A DNA stretch of 64,000 bases from Pseudomonas alcaligenes (GTDB taxonomy: Bacteria; Pseudomonadota; Gammaproteobacteria; Pseudomonadales; Pseudomonadaceae), in NCBI RefSeq assembly GCF_014490745.1, contig NZ_LZEU01000001.1, positions 4,677,501-4,741,500 on the forward strand. The letters are read 5' to 3'. The notes beneath the pieces are model-generated. The model ran no database searches and had not been told where the DNA came from. It was given only the letters and a program-made list of their open reading frames with translations. Position 1 is the stretch's first letter. Each line of letters opens with the position of its first letter. Shown here in pieces: positions 54,534 through 62,739 of the stretch. A program made the position numbers and the translations under genes.

Positions 54534-55625
54534 TCAACCAAAGAGGCGCTTCAGGATTAAGAGCTTGCGCAGCGTCAGATCGGGACTGCGGCGCAGATTG
54601 CGGAACAGTGCCCGCAGGTTGGCCAGATTTATCTTCGGCCGAGTGAAACTGCGCGGCAGACGCTGCCCCCATTGCGCCATGGCTTCGGAGCTCACGAGAT
54701 GGACGCCAGTGGGGTGTTCAGCGGTGAACAGATCACCGTCGCAGTAGTGTTCGTGCTTATCGCCCCAGGGGTCCTGCCAGTAATCGAATATCTGGCTACC
54801 GAGAATGTGCCGCCCTATACCCCAGGCATGCTGCCAGCCTCGCTCTTGCAGCACTCGTTGCCCCATGCCTACTGCATCAGCGTCGACCACCTCGAAAGCA
54901 CTGTGGCTATAGGTCGCCATAAAACCCTGGGCAATCGCCAAGGTGTGGTGATCGGCCGGCGTCTCCCCCAGATCAAGGCGCATGAAACTGACGATCGGGG
55001 AACCGTCGGGCAAGACCTGAACGTCACTGGGAATCAAACCGAAATGTCGGGTATACCAGGCACAGGTTGCCTGGTAGTCGGCCACCTCGATAACCACATG
55101 CCCAAGCCGTACCACTTCCGGCGGCTCTGCAGGGCTACGTTGCGTAGCATTTATTCGCTGATGCTGGTCGACGAAGTTCCACTGCAAGGCTTGGCGATGC
55201 GGTAAGACCTCTCCAACCTGTTGGTCGAAGACGGCTTCAACAATGAAGCCATTCGGGTCTACCAGCCGCACGCACAGCCCTTGACCGGGATGAGTAACAG
55301 GCTCAATGGCCGTAGCCCCTGGAATGCGCGACAGCCGCTCCAGGTCCTCCATAGACTGGACCTGAAATCCGAAACCGAGGAAGCGCGCAGTAGGGCCGCG
55401 ATGTGCGCGGTAGCAGTATGGGCCTGAGGCCGTACCGCGCAGGTACAAAGTCTCGCCATCGTCACGGCAAACCCTTAAGCCGAAGTCGGTCAGGAACTCG
55501 GAAGTAGCATCAAGATCCGGTCTCTCAAAGATCAGATGCTGTAGCGCTTGCGCCTTGACTGTCGGGGCAGGATGACGAGCCGGTTGTGGCGTCGTCAGTT
55601 TGGGTGATGATTCTGGGGCGCTCAT
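54534..55625 (-). CDS. Extradiol ring-cleavage dioxygenase, type I (VOC fold)
   Basis: A 363-residue protein with two VOC (glyoxalase/BphC-like) modules. The second holds the 2-His-1-Glu metal site: H176 in GHVVIEV, H241 in YSHSAFEV, and E292 in KHEHYCDGD. Such enzymes cleave catechols or other dihydroxylated rings next to the hydroxyls using Fe(II). A start at 55649 is possible, but GAGG upstream of the ATG at 55625 decides for the latter. It fits between the flavin monooxygenase that would make the catechol and the FAH-type enzyme that would process the product. Confidence 0.88.
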   Translation of the reverse strand: MSAPESSPKLTTPQPARHPAPTVKAQALQHLIFERPDLDATSEFLTDFGLRVCRDDGETLYLRGTASGPYCYRAHRGPTARFLGFGFQVQSMEDLERLSRIPGATAIEPVTHPGQGLCVRLVDPNGFIVEAVFDQQVGEVLPHRQALQWNFVDQHQRINATQRSPAEPPEVVRLGHVVIEVADYQATCAWYTRHFGLIPSDVQVLPDGSPIVSFMRLDLGETPADHHTLAIAQGFMATYSHSAFEVVDADAVGMGQRVLQERGWQHAWGIGRHILGSQIFDYWQDPWGDKHEHYCDGDLFTAEHPTGVHLVSSEAMAQWGQRLPRSFTRPKINLANLRALFRNLRRSPDLTLRKLLILKRLFG

Positions 55626-55720
55626 ATTATCCTCGGCTGCCATTTTCATGGCGAACTTAGTGGATGCATTAGCCTGCCTTATGGTCGGCTCGTGATTTCA
55701 GTAAAAATATGGCAATCCCA

Positions 55721-56848
55721 TTAAACGCCTAAAATCTTGCGATACTTGGGAACAAGCATGTGCCCTGCTTTAGCAGCACGAGTTAACGCAGGGCACTTAA
55801 TGAGCCCAACCACAGGCAAATGCACCACACCCATTTGGCTGCCTAACGTTACCGCCATCATTGGGTTGCCAGTTTGCGCCTTGTGCTTCTTCAGACTTTT
55901 CTCGCTAGACTTTCCAGAAAGCACTTGGCGAATATTGAACGCAGAGTTCTTGACCTGCGCTGCGATATGCCACGCCATTTTATTTTCATCGAGATCAGTG
56001 ATGTCACCCAAAGCAAAGAGATCCGCCTTGCCTACAACTCGCAAGTTTTGGGTTACCTTGATCTGGCCTTTCTCATTCAAGAGAGATGCGAAATTGGGAC
56101 GCATATAATCCGTATTGGGCTTCCCGCCCACGCACCAGACGATCAGGTCATAAGCTATCTTGCGACCGGAGCTGGTAGTCGCGACGCCAGCATTAGAGAA
56201 CACATCGCGAGGTGTGCTTTCGGAGTCAACAAGCTTCTCTCCGGTTAGGATAGTTACCCCGCGCTGTGACAATACCGAAACGGCAAACTGACTGGCCGCC
56301 ACCGTTGTCCCAGCCAACACCCTGGGACCAGCTTCCAATATCGTGATTTGCTTATTCGGATAGCTCTCACTGATCTCACCCGCAACTTCTATCCCAATGG
56401 GGCCACCCCCAACAATTAGGATCCTCTCTGCCTCAGCAATACGTTGGCTATAACGGGAATAAAATCCCTTGCGCTCTCCAGCCGTTGCGTCGGATGCACG
56501 CATCAGGGAGTTGCTGAAGCTGCTGCCGGTAGCCAATACACTGACATCGCCCGAGACATTGATCCGTTGGCCTGAGCTTAGGGTTACCAAACCACCACTT
56601 TTTGTTAGCTCCGTGAGCTTTCCACGCAGATGCCTAACACCAGGCAATGCCTGTCTGAAAGGAACAATGGCTTTTTCGGCAAAGCTGGGATGCACCAAGC
56701 TCCGTGGTGCAGCCATGGGCACTTCAAAATAATCGTTGGGGTCAACCAGGGTCACTTCCGCAACAGAGCAAAGCTCTTTCGCAAGGATGGCACCAGCCAT
56801 ACCGCCACCATAAATTACAACTTTAGAGCCAGCCGCAGCTTTTGACAT
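55721..56848 (-). CDS. FAD-dependent oxidoreductase, AIF/FSP1-like
   Basis: A 375-residue pyridine nucleotide-disulfide oxidoreductase-type protein. An FAD-binding GGGMAGA motif lies near the start (KVVIYGGGMAGAILAKELC). A second nucleotide-binding site is ILIVGGGPIGIEVAGEI, and the FAD motif ADLFALGDITDLD follows. It resembles the AIFM2/FSP1 or NDH-2-like quinone reductases. There is no visible redox Cys pair. In this cluster it may supply electrons to a quinone or hydroxylase, or reduce a quinone intermediate. The start is not fully fixed because GTG at 56857 and ATG at 56848 are both in frame. Confidence 0.82.
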   Translation of the reverse strand: MSKAAAGSKVVIYGGGMAGAILAKELCSVAEVTLVDPNDYFEVPMAAPRSLVHPSFAEKAIVPFRQALPGVRHLRGKLTELTKSGGLVTLSSGQRINVSGDVSVLATGSSFSNSLMRASDATAGERKGFYSRYSQRIAEAERILIVGGGPIGIEVAGEISESYPNKQITILEAGPRVLAGTTVAASQFAVSVLSQRGVTILTGEKLVDSESTPRDVFSNAGVATTSSGRKIAYDLIVWCVGGKPNTDYMRPNFASLLNEKGQIKVTQNLRVVGKADLFALGDITDLDENKMAWHIAAQVKNSAFNIRQVLSGKSSEKSLKKHKAQTGNPMMAVTLGSQMGVVHLPVVGLIKCPALTRAAKAGHMLVPKYRKILGV

Positions 56849-56885
56849 ATCGATCACCGTTACTCTAGTTCTTTGGTTTCCGAGA

Positions 56886-57263
56886 CTAGAAGCTTCGCGC
56901 CAGCTTCAATACCTCATTGAGCCACATTCCAATTAAGAAGCTCCCTTGAAGCTCACATCGCCCATCTTCAAGAGCTCTCAACAACTCTGTCTCGTCGCGG
57001 TTCAACATCACCGACACTGCATCTTTTGCCCTTCTCCAGCGCTGAGAAAAATCTGGCAATGGATGTTGTCCCAGATGCATTTTCAATCGAGCGCCACGCA
57101 ATTCTAGATAAGCTGCTGCGCCGTCAGATGTGCAAACTTGAAATACGAACGGCTTTTCTTTGAGCAATTGTTGAATGCGAGAATTTTTTTTGCTGGCTCG
57201 CCGCACAAGAAAAGTAGAAACCCACAGCAGGCAGTAAAGTTTTAGACTTTCGATAGCTTTCAT
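56886..57263 (-). CDS. SCP2-like sterol-transfer-type small protein
   Basis: A 125-residue protein with a hydrophobic N-terminal segment (LYCLLWVSTFLV). A fold resembling SCP2 follows (FVFQVCTSDGAAAYLELRGARLKMHLGQHP, and CELQGSFLIGMWLNEVLKLAR, the usual C-terminal lipid-cavity helix). SCP2-type domains bind sterols or acyl lipids. If correct, it implies a hydrophobic, possibly steroid- or alkyl-chain-bearing substrate. Two bases separate it from the upstream monooxygenase gene. Confidence 0.5.
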   Translation of the reverse strand: MKAIESLKLYCLLWVSTFLVRRASKKNSRIQQLLKEKPFVFQVCTSDGAAAYLELRGARLKMHLGQHPLPDFSQRWRRAKDAVSVMLNRDETELLRALEDGRCELQGSFLIGMWLNEVLKLARSF

Positions 57264-57265
57264 TA

Positions 57266-58909
57266 TTAGGCTCCGCGCACCCGGTTCACTAACGCACTGC
57301 AGTCACTTGGGAGAGAGTCGCCTCGCCAGCACACATGCTGATCAGGACGCACAAGGATGAGCTTTCGCTCATACAGCGCGATCAAATTCGGGGAGTTAAT
57401 TTCAACTACATTTATTGGCATATCTACATGACGCGCAGCCATCAGCAGGTCCGCATACTCCTCAGGCTCGGCATTGCAGACCAGCAACGAAAATGCGCCA
57501 TATGAGAGATGATCAAAAACCGCCGTACCATCCTCCAGCATGCCGCTAGGCAAGCGAGCACCGCTCCATGTGGTTGGCACATAGCCACAGGTGTCATCAA
57601 TTGGCTCAGGCGCTTGATCGCGAACTATTACTGGGGAGTCTCGATATATATATCCAATCTCAACGCCAAACGACTCATAAAGCCGGCTTACTTTCCGCTC
57701 AAGTTCCTGCGACAGCTGTAGGCGCGCTTGTGCTCCACGGGAAGAGTCCTCTAGTAGGTACTCAGGCTTGCCAAACTGAACTTCGAAGACGGTAGCCGCA
57801 TTGACCTTGACGTGATCCCGATTGCGTCGCCCTATGGGTAAGCGCTCGGACTCGTAGCTCGTCAACAGCGCCCTCCCGCCCCAACCCTGGATGCAAGCAG
57901 CCAATTTCCAGGCCAAGTTGTGCGCCTCGGCAACACCGGTGTTCATACCCAGCCCACCTGTCGGCATGTATTGGTGAGCGGCGTCTCCAACGATGAAGGC
58001 CCGACCCTCCATGTACTTCTCGGACACCAGAAACTGAGGGCGCCACGGCCCCGATTGCACTATCTCGTACTCGACCTTGGTGCCAATTGCCTGATCAATC
58101 AGCTCCTTAAGAGTCTCGCCAGGACGCGGAGCAAAGGGTCGGTGCAAGACATAGTCATTTCGACTGGCATCCGGTGACACCAAGAGTCCGCTATATCCCG
58201 GGCGGGCAATCCACGTGTGCCAGTAGGGTTCGTTATTGGGATACAGCTTGGCCAACTCGTCGGAGCGGAAGTGCACAATGAACAGCTCCCCGACCAAATC
58301 CGGCGTACCGTCATAGGAAATGCCGAGACTGGTGCGAACCCGGCTTTTGGGGCCGTCACAACCAGCGATGTACTGCGCCCTAACCTGTTCCGGTGCCCCC
58401 CCATCGACGGATTCGATCACCGCACTAACCCCTGACGCATCTTGGGTGAAGTCCACCAGGCGCCAGCCAAACCGAACGTCAATGTTTGGGTCTGCTTGAG
58501 CCTCAGAAAACAGCACAGGCTCCAGATTGATCTGTGCAATTCGTTGCATGGGCTCCAATGGCAGCGCCCCGTCAGTACAGGCCTCAATGAGTCGCCTGCC
58601 CGCGTCCACCGGCTGATACATCAGATGCTGATCCGACAAGACGCCATAGACAGGCCCATTCGCACTGGCGGCGATTGAACAGTACTGGTTGGCGTAGTCA
58701 GGATTCCCCGCAGCGCGAACCTTCTCTGCCAGCCCCAACTGACGGAACAGCTCCATCGAGCGGCAATTAACGACATCAAGCTTGGGATGGGTTGTCGTGT
58801 GCTTGCGGTCATTGACCAACAGCGAGCGCACACCGAGCCGACTCAGGGAAAGGGCCAGCACGAGGCCCACCGGGCCTCCGCCACTGATCAGAACGGGGGT
58901 TTCACGCAT
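57266..58909 (-). CDS. FAD-dependent aromatic monooxygenase (group A flavoprotein)
   Basis: A 547-residue class A flavin hydroxylase. The FAD motif GGGPVGLVLALSL lies near the start, with a DG motif in IAGCDGPKSRVR and a GD motif in FIVGDAAHQYMPTGGLGMNTGVAEAHNLAWKL. It resembles MhpA and other phenol- or resorcinol-type hydroxylases that make catecholic or dihydroxylated rings for extradiol cleavage. It is the first gene of the minus-strand operon. A Met at 58909 begins the FAD motif, so the frame upstream (to 59020) is ignored. Confidence 0.88.
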   Translation of the reverse strand: MRETPVLISGGGPVGLVLALSLSRLGVRSLLVNDRKHTTTHPKLDVVNCRSMELFRQLGLAEKVRAAGNPDYANQYCSIAASANGPVYGVLSDQHLMYQPVDAGRRLIEACTDGALPLEPMQRIAQINLEPVLFSEAQADPNIDVRFGWRLVDFTQDASGVSAVIESVDGGAPEQVRAQYIAGCDGPKSRVRTSLGISYDGTPDLVGELFIVHFRSDELAKLYPNNEPYWHTWIARPGYSGLLVSPDASRNDYVLHRPFAPRPGETLKELIDQAIGTKVEYEIVQSGPWRPQFLVSEKYMEGRAFIVGDAAHQYMPTGGLGMNTGVAEAHNLAWKLAACIQGWGGRALLTSYESERLPIGRRNRDHVKVNAATVFEVQFGKPEYLLEDSSRGAQARLQLSQELERKVSRLYESFGVEIGYIYRDSPVIVRDQAPEPIDDTCGYVPTTWSGARLPSGMLEDGTAVFDHLSYGAFSLLVCNAEPEEYADLLMAARHVDMPINVVEINSPNLIALYERKLILVRPDQHVCWRGDSLPSDCSALVNRVRGA

Positions 58910-58999
58910 CACCTGGCCCTCTACAACGGTTAATCGGCTAGTACGGCTCACGACCCCAGACAACCTCTGCCTCGAGCCACCTGACACTACCTTCCACCA

Positions 59000-59036
59000 T
59001 AATGAGACATCTGTCAACATGACAGTTACCTCATAA
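59000..59036. promoter_or_regulatory. Long inverted-repeat operator between monooxygenase and TetR gene
   Basis: Two 17-base half-sites (TAATGAGACATCTGTCA at 59000-59016 and TGACAGTTACCTCATAA at 59020-59036) match in 13 of 17 positions as an inverted repeat around 59018. It lies between the divergent monooxygenase and TetR starts. This placement and symmetry fit a TetR operator that controls both. Confidence 0.7.
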
Positions 59037-59052
59037 TGAGGTTTACATCAGA

Positions 59053-59811
59053 ATGGAGTTCGGAGAGACTAGAGATGGTGTAAAGTCGCGCCCTACGTCA
59101 TCACAGGCTGAGCTTCAAATGATTGAGTCCACACCGACTGACCACAGATCGCGCGTTGCCGCGGAGCGCCGCGTGAAGATGCGACGGCGCCTAGTCGAGA
59201 GCGCCATGCTGGTCTTTGCAGATAAAGGGGCAGGGGCCAGCGTGATCCAGGAGGTAGTCGCGGAGGCTGGTGTCTCCAACGGCACCTTCTACAACTACTT
59301 CCGCACCAATGAGGATCTGCTTGCAGCCGTTATCGATGAGCTAAACAACGAGCTCATGAGCATCATCGAGTCGGTTGTGGGGGGCATCGATGACCCGGCA
59401 CGTCGGATAGCCACAGGTATCCGCCTGTACCTCCATACAGCCGAGACCTACCCGGTCCTGGCTCGCTTCGTGTGCGGGATCAAGCTGCAAACCGCGAGCC
59501 CTGACAATTTGCTTTTCTCTCTGCTCCCCCCGGATATCGAGGAAGGGATAGCCAAAGGTCGCTTTGTCGAAACACCAATGCCGGTGGCCTTGGACCTCAT
59601 AGCCGGGACAGTGATTGCCGCTATTGCACATATTCAGGCTGGCGTGGAAGCAGGCTTTGCGGAACACATTGCAGAGGTAATCTTGCGTGGGCTTGGGACA
59701 GAAGTTCCTGAGGCAAAAGCCATTGTCGCGCTGCCTCTCGACACCCTGAACGCCCCCCCTGACTCCCTACTTATCAGGGCCAATACACGACTTTCAGAGC
59801 GCACCTTGTAG
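59053..59811 (+). CDS. TetR family regulator of the catabolic cluster
   Basis: A 252-residue TetR-type repressor. The N-terminal HTH has VKMRRRLVESAMLVFADKGAGASVIQEVVAEAGVSNGTFYNYFRTNEDLLAAVIDEL. A ligand-binding helical C-terminus follows. It is divergent from the monooxygenase operon with the inverted repeat between, so it very likely represses it until a substrate or intermediate binds. The start is uncertain: a Met at 59119 would remove 22 residues, and neither has a clear ribosome site. Confidence 0.85.
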   Translation: MEFGETRDGVKSRPTSSQAELQMIESTPTDHRSRVAAERRVKMRRRLVESAMLVFADKGAGASVIQEVVAEAGVSNGTFYNYFRTNEDLLAAVIDELNNELMSIIESVVGGIDDPARRIATGIRLYLHTAETYPVLARFVCGIKLQTASPDNLLFSLLPPDIEEGIAKGRFVETPMPVALDLIAGTVIAAIAHIQAGVEAGFAEHIAEVILRGLGTEVPEAKAIVALPLDTLNAPPDSLLIRANTRLSERTL

Positions 59812-59933
59812 CTCAGGGGACGGGTCATTCCCTCTCGAAATGAAAGCAAGGCAATCACGCCCAACGAAGAGGCTGGCCATGGTGAACACGGGTACCGAAT
59901 TTATCCATCCGCTTCGGCCAAGAGTCTTGATCC

Positions 59934-60536
59934 GTGAATCCAATTCAGCAACGCATTCATGACGCAGCCATGCGTCTCTTCGCCGAAAAGAAAGGGGCCG
60001 ATATAAGCATCCGCGAACTGGCAAACGTCGCAGGCGTCGCGCGTGGCACTATCTACAAGAATCTTGAATCTATTGAGTCGCTATTTGAGAGCGTGGCCAC
60101 TCAACTGGCTGCCGAGATGAACGAACGGATCGTCAAAAGCATCACCCCCGACCTAGATCCAGCACAGCGCTTAGCCAATGGCATCCGCTTCTACTTGCGC
60201 CGCGCGCATGAAGAGCCACACTGGGGCTACTTCCTGGCGCGCTACTCAGCCACCACCGCCTCTCTGCAGAAGCTGTGGGAAGGCCCACCGGTTCACGATG
60301 TACTGAGCGGTCTAACCTCCCAGCGCTACAACTTCCGCCCGGAGCAACTGGTATCGGTGACCGGTCTTATCGCCGGCGCGGTGCTGGCCGCCATCTCCTT
60401 GGTATTGGAAGGCCACAGAACCTGGCGCGATGCAGGTCCAGAGACGGCAGAACTAGTACTGAAAGCATTAGGCGTCCCCCTCAAGGAAGCACGAGCCTTC
60501 GCAACATCGCCACTTCCACCGCTACCCAACCTGTGA
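59934..60536 (+). CDS. Second TetR family regulator
   Basis: A 200-residue TetR protein: QQRIHDAAMRLFAEKKGADISIRELANVAGVARGTIYKNLESIESLFESVA. It starts with GTG at 59934. It lies 122 bases after the first TetR gene on the same strand, possibly co-transcribed. Two regulators suggest control by two ligands or control of two promoters, such as the DUF1302 promoter. Confidence 0.82.
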   Translation: MNPIQQRIHDAAMRLFAEKKGADISIRELANVAGVARGTIYKNLESIESLFESVATQLAAEMNERIVKSITPDLDPAQRLANGIRFYLRRAHEEPHWGYFLARYSATTASLQKLWEGPPVHDVLSGLTSQRYNFRPEQLVSVTGLIAGAVLAAISLVLEGHRTWRDAGPETAELVLKALGVPLKEARAFATSPLPPLPNL

Positions 60537-60816
60537 ACTGTCTACTGGATAGGCCTGAATAGCCCTGGATTCCATGCCTATATTGCGGGTCCGCTTTGGG
60601 CCGGTAGTTGACCTTCGCGAGTGGCTGCTTTCGCTGAAGCGGTCACTGGATCCGTTATCAATACTTTGAGTTTCTGCGGCTGACTGCGGTAGAAATGGGA
60701 GCTCATCGCGGAGCAGCATGCGACAAAAACTGTAGAGTACGACTCGGCTGCGATCCGGCGGAGTTACAGCAGTCCGCGCTCCAACACGTTTATTCGACAA
60801 GCTCTAGGGAAGTAGC
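60537..60816. repeat. Intergenic stretch with Pseudomonas-type repeat
   Basis: Around 60586-60655 the sequence GGTCCGCTTTGGGCCGGTAG...GTGGCTGCTTTCGCTGAAGCGGTCACT resembles intergenic repeats dispersed in pseudomonads, and a similar fragment (TGTCCGCTTCTGGCC) recurs near 62722. No gene is seen. The remainder is the upstream region of the ATPase gene. Confidence 0.45.
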
Positions 60817-62661
60817 ATGCGCGTTCGGCTCGATAAAATAATCATCAATGACTTCAAGCGGATAGGTTCGCTTGAAATTGATTTGAAACCGGTGACCGCG
60901 CTGGTCGGCGGTAATACGAGCGGTAAAAGTAGCGCATTGCAGGCGGCGCAACTCGGCGTATCAATCTTGCAGGCTGCGCTTCGCAGTATTCGCCCCAATG
61001 GCGTGCCAGACTTCGCTGGTACGGTCGCGAACGATGCGGTGCTATTCCGCCCAACTGAGCGGCTGCTGGACCTGAGGCGTGGGGAAAGTGCGACTCAGAA
61101 ACTCGGCTATTCGGTCACCTACCGAGGCATAGATATCGACACAAACGCGGACAAGGAAATAATGATCGATATCCGCCGTGGAAAGAACGCGAATATTGCC
61201 ATCACCCGCAGCGGAGATGACGACTTCGCGGCCGCCCTCGCGAACAGTGATCGCCCTTTCTCAATATTCACACCCGGTTTATCGGGCATTCCGATCCGCG
61301 AAGAATGGCGGACGAAGGGCGCGATGGACGCTGCAGTTATGCATGGCGATGCCAACCTCTATCTACGCACCGTGCTTGATCATCTCTTCACACGCGATTT
61401 GGATGAGATGGCGAGGACTGCCTGGCGCCAAGAGCGCGACATTGACCGCCTACCGGACAGTGGATGGAAGACTTTTTCCAAGCTTCTCGAGCGCTGCTAC
61501 CCAAGCACACGCGTCATAGTAAGACATGATCAACAGCGAGATCGTTACGTACAAGTTGAAGTCGAAACATCTGATGCTACGGTCACTCTCGACATGGCAT
61601 CGACAGGTATGCTCCAGGTCATTCAGATCATCGCCTACGCCTGCTTCTACGCACCTCCTCTGATTCTGCTAGATGAGCCAGATGCACACCTACATGCCGA
61701 CAGCCAGGCGCGACTTTACGATGCTCTCAGAAGCGTCGCGGCCGAGACGAAAACCCGTATTCTGTTTGCCAGCCACTCTCCCCAGCTGATCCAGCGTCTT
61801 ATGTACGACCCCGACGCTGCGGTTACATGGATGAGCGCAGGTGCGAAGGTTCCTGTCGACGATGCTCAACGTCCTGCGATCCCCATTCTGATGACGCTTG
61901 GTGCGCTATCGGCCGGTGCCGACGCTTTCGATCCTGCCCGGCCAGTAATCCTGATGACCGAGGACAAACTGCCGCGGCCAGTTACGATCCTAGCAAAGGC
62001 TAACGACGCGCCTGATAACCTAGCAGTTCTCTCCTACAACGGGTGTGGAAACCTCCCAGCAGCAAGGCTCCTTGCAAGCATGATTACCGATATGCGCCCT
62101 GACGCCCGGATCATTTTGCATCGGGATCGAGACTTCCGAACCGAACAGGAGATGGAGTTCGAACTATCAATTGCTGCCTCTGAGCGTCAGCGCAACGGAG
62201 TGACACGTGTCACGGAGATTTTCACTCCCTTGAACGATGTCGAGCATTCGTTTGCCCAAGCTGAACATCTGAAGGAGGTCTTCAACGAACTCGCCCCGGA
62301 GCTAATCGATGCCGCGATTGCTGACGTAACCGCGTTCAAGCGAGACGACCTCGTGGATGCAGCGCGCGTCGCTCGTGGGCAGATTTCAACATCGCTATAC
62401 GATGCTCCACGTAAGCGAGGGAAGCCAGAGTGGGCCGCGTCAGGAATGCCTGATAGGACCCCGCCGGTCAACGCTTTCGTTCCCGCGAACGGCCTGATCC
62501 CAGTTTCATTTCAGCATTCTCATGGGAAAATGCTGATGGATGGACTTCGCCCGAAAATCCATCACCACGTTGGAGGTGCTTCGCAGGCAGTGAACAGCAG
62601 GGTATACACCGTGACGGACCATCTCTTGGCGCCGGCCTGGAGGGATGCGTTTGCCCCCTAG
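60817..62661 (+). CDS. OLD-like ATPase with TOPRIM-like C-terminus
   Basis: A 614-residue protein. The ABC/SMC-type ATPase half has Walker A GGNTSGKSS (31-39), signature-like LDMASTGMLQVIQI and Walker B LILLDEPDAHLH (282-293), followed by a switch His (LFASHSPQLI). The C-terminal ~230 residues carry a TOPRIM-like acidic pattern, VILMTEDK (377-384) and LHRDRDF (434-440). This resembles OLD-family nucleases, many of which are phage-defence effectors. No partner gene adjoins it, so it may be a class 1 OLD acting alone. A repressed or conditional promoter is not visible. Confidence 0.72.
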   Translation: MRVRLDKIIINDFKRIGSLEIDLKPVTALVGGNTSGKSSALQAAQLGVSILQAALRSIRPNGVPDFAGTVANDAVLFRPTERLLDLRRGESATQKLGYSVTYRGIDIDTNADKEIMIDIRRGKNANIAITRSGDDDFAAALANSDRPFSIFTPGLSGIPIREEWRTKGAMDAAVMHGDANLYLRTVLDHLFTRDLDEMARTAWRQERDIDRLPDSGWKTFSKLLERCYPSTRVIVRHDQQRDRYVQVEVETSDATVTLDMASTGMLQVIQIIAYACFYAPPLILLDEPDAHLHADSQARLYDALRSVAAETKTRILFASHSPQLIQRLMYDPDAAVTWMSAGAKVPVDDAQRPAIPILMTLGALSAGADAFDPARPVILMTEDKLPRPVTILAKANDAPDNLAVLSYNGCGNLPAARLLASMITDMRPDARIILHRDRDFRTEQEMEFELSIAASERQRNGVTRVTEIFTPLNDVEHSFAQAEHLKEVFNELAPELIDAAIADVTAFKRDDLVDAARVARGQISTSLYDAPRKRGKPEWAASGMPDRTPPVNAFVPANGLIPVSFQHSHGKMLMDGLRPKIHHHVGGASQAVNSRVYTVTDHLLAPAWRDAFAP

Positions 62662-62739
62662 TAGTTTGGAGTAATACCTATTCATGTAGAGGACGCGGTG
62701 AATCGGAATCAGCCCTTGCAAGTGTCCGCTTCTGGCCCA

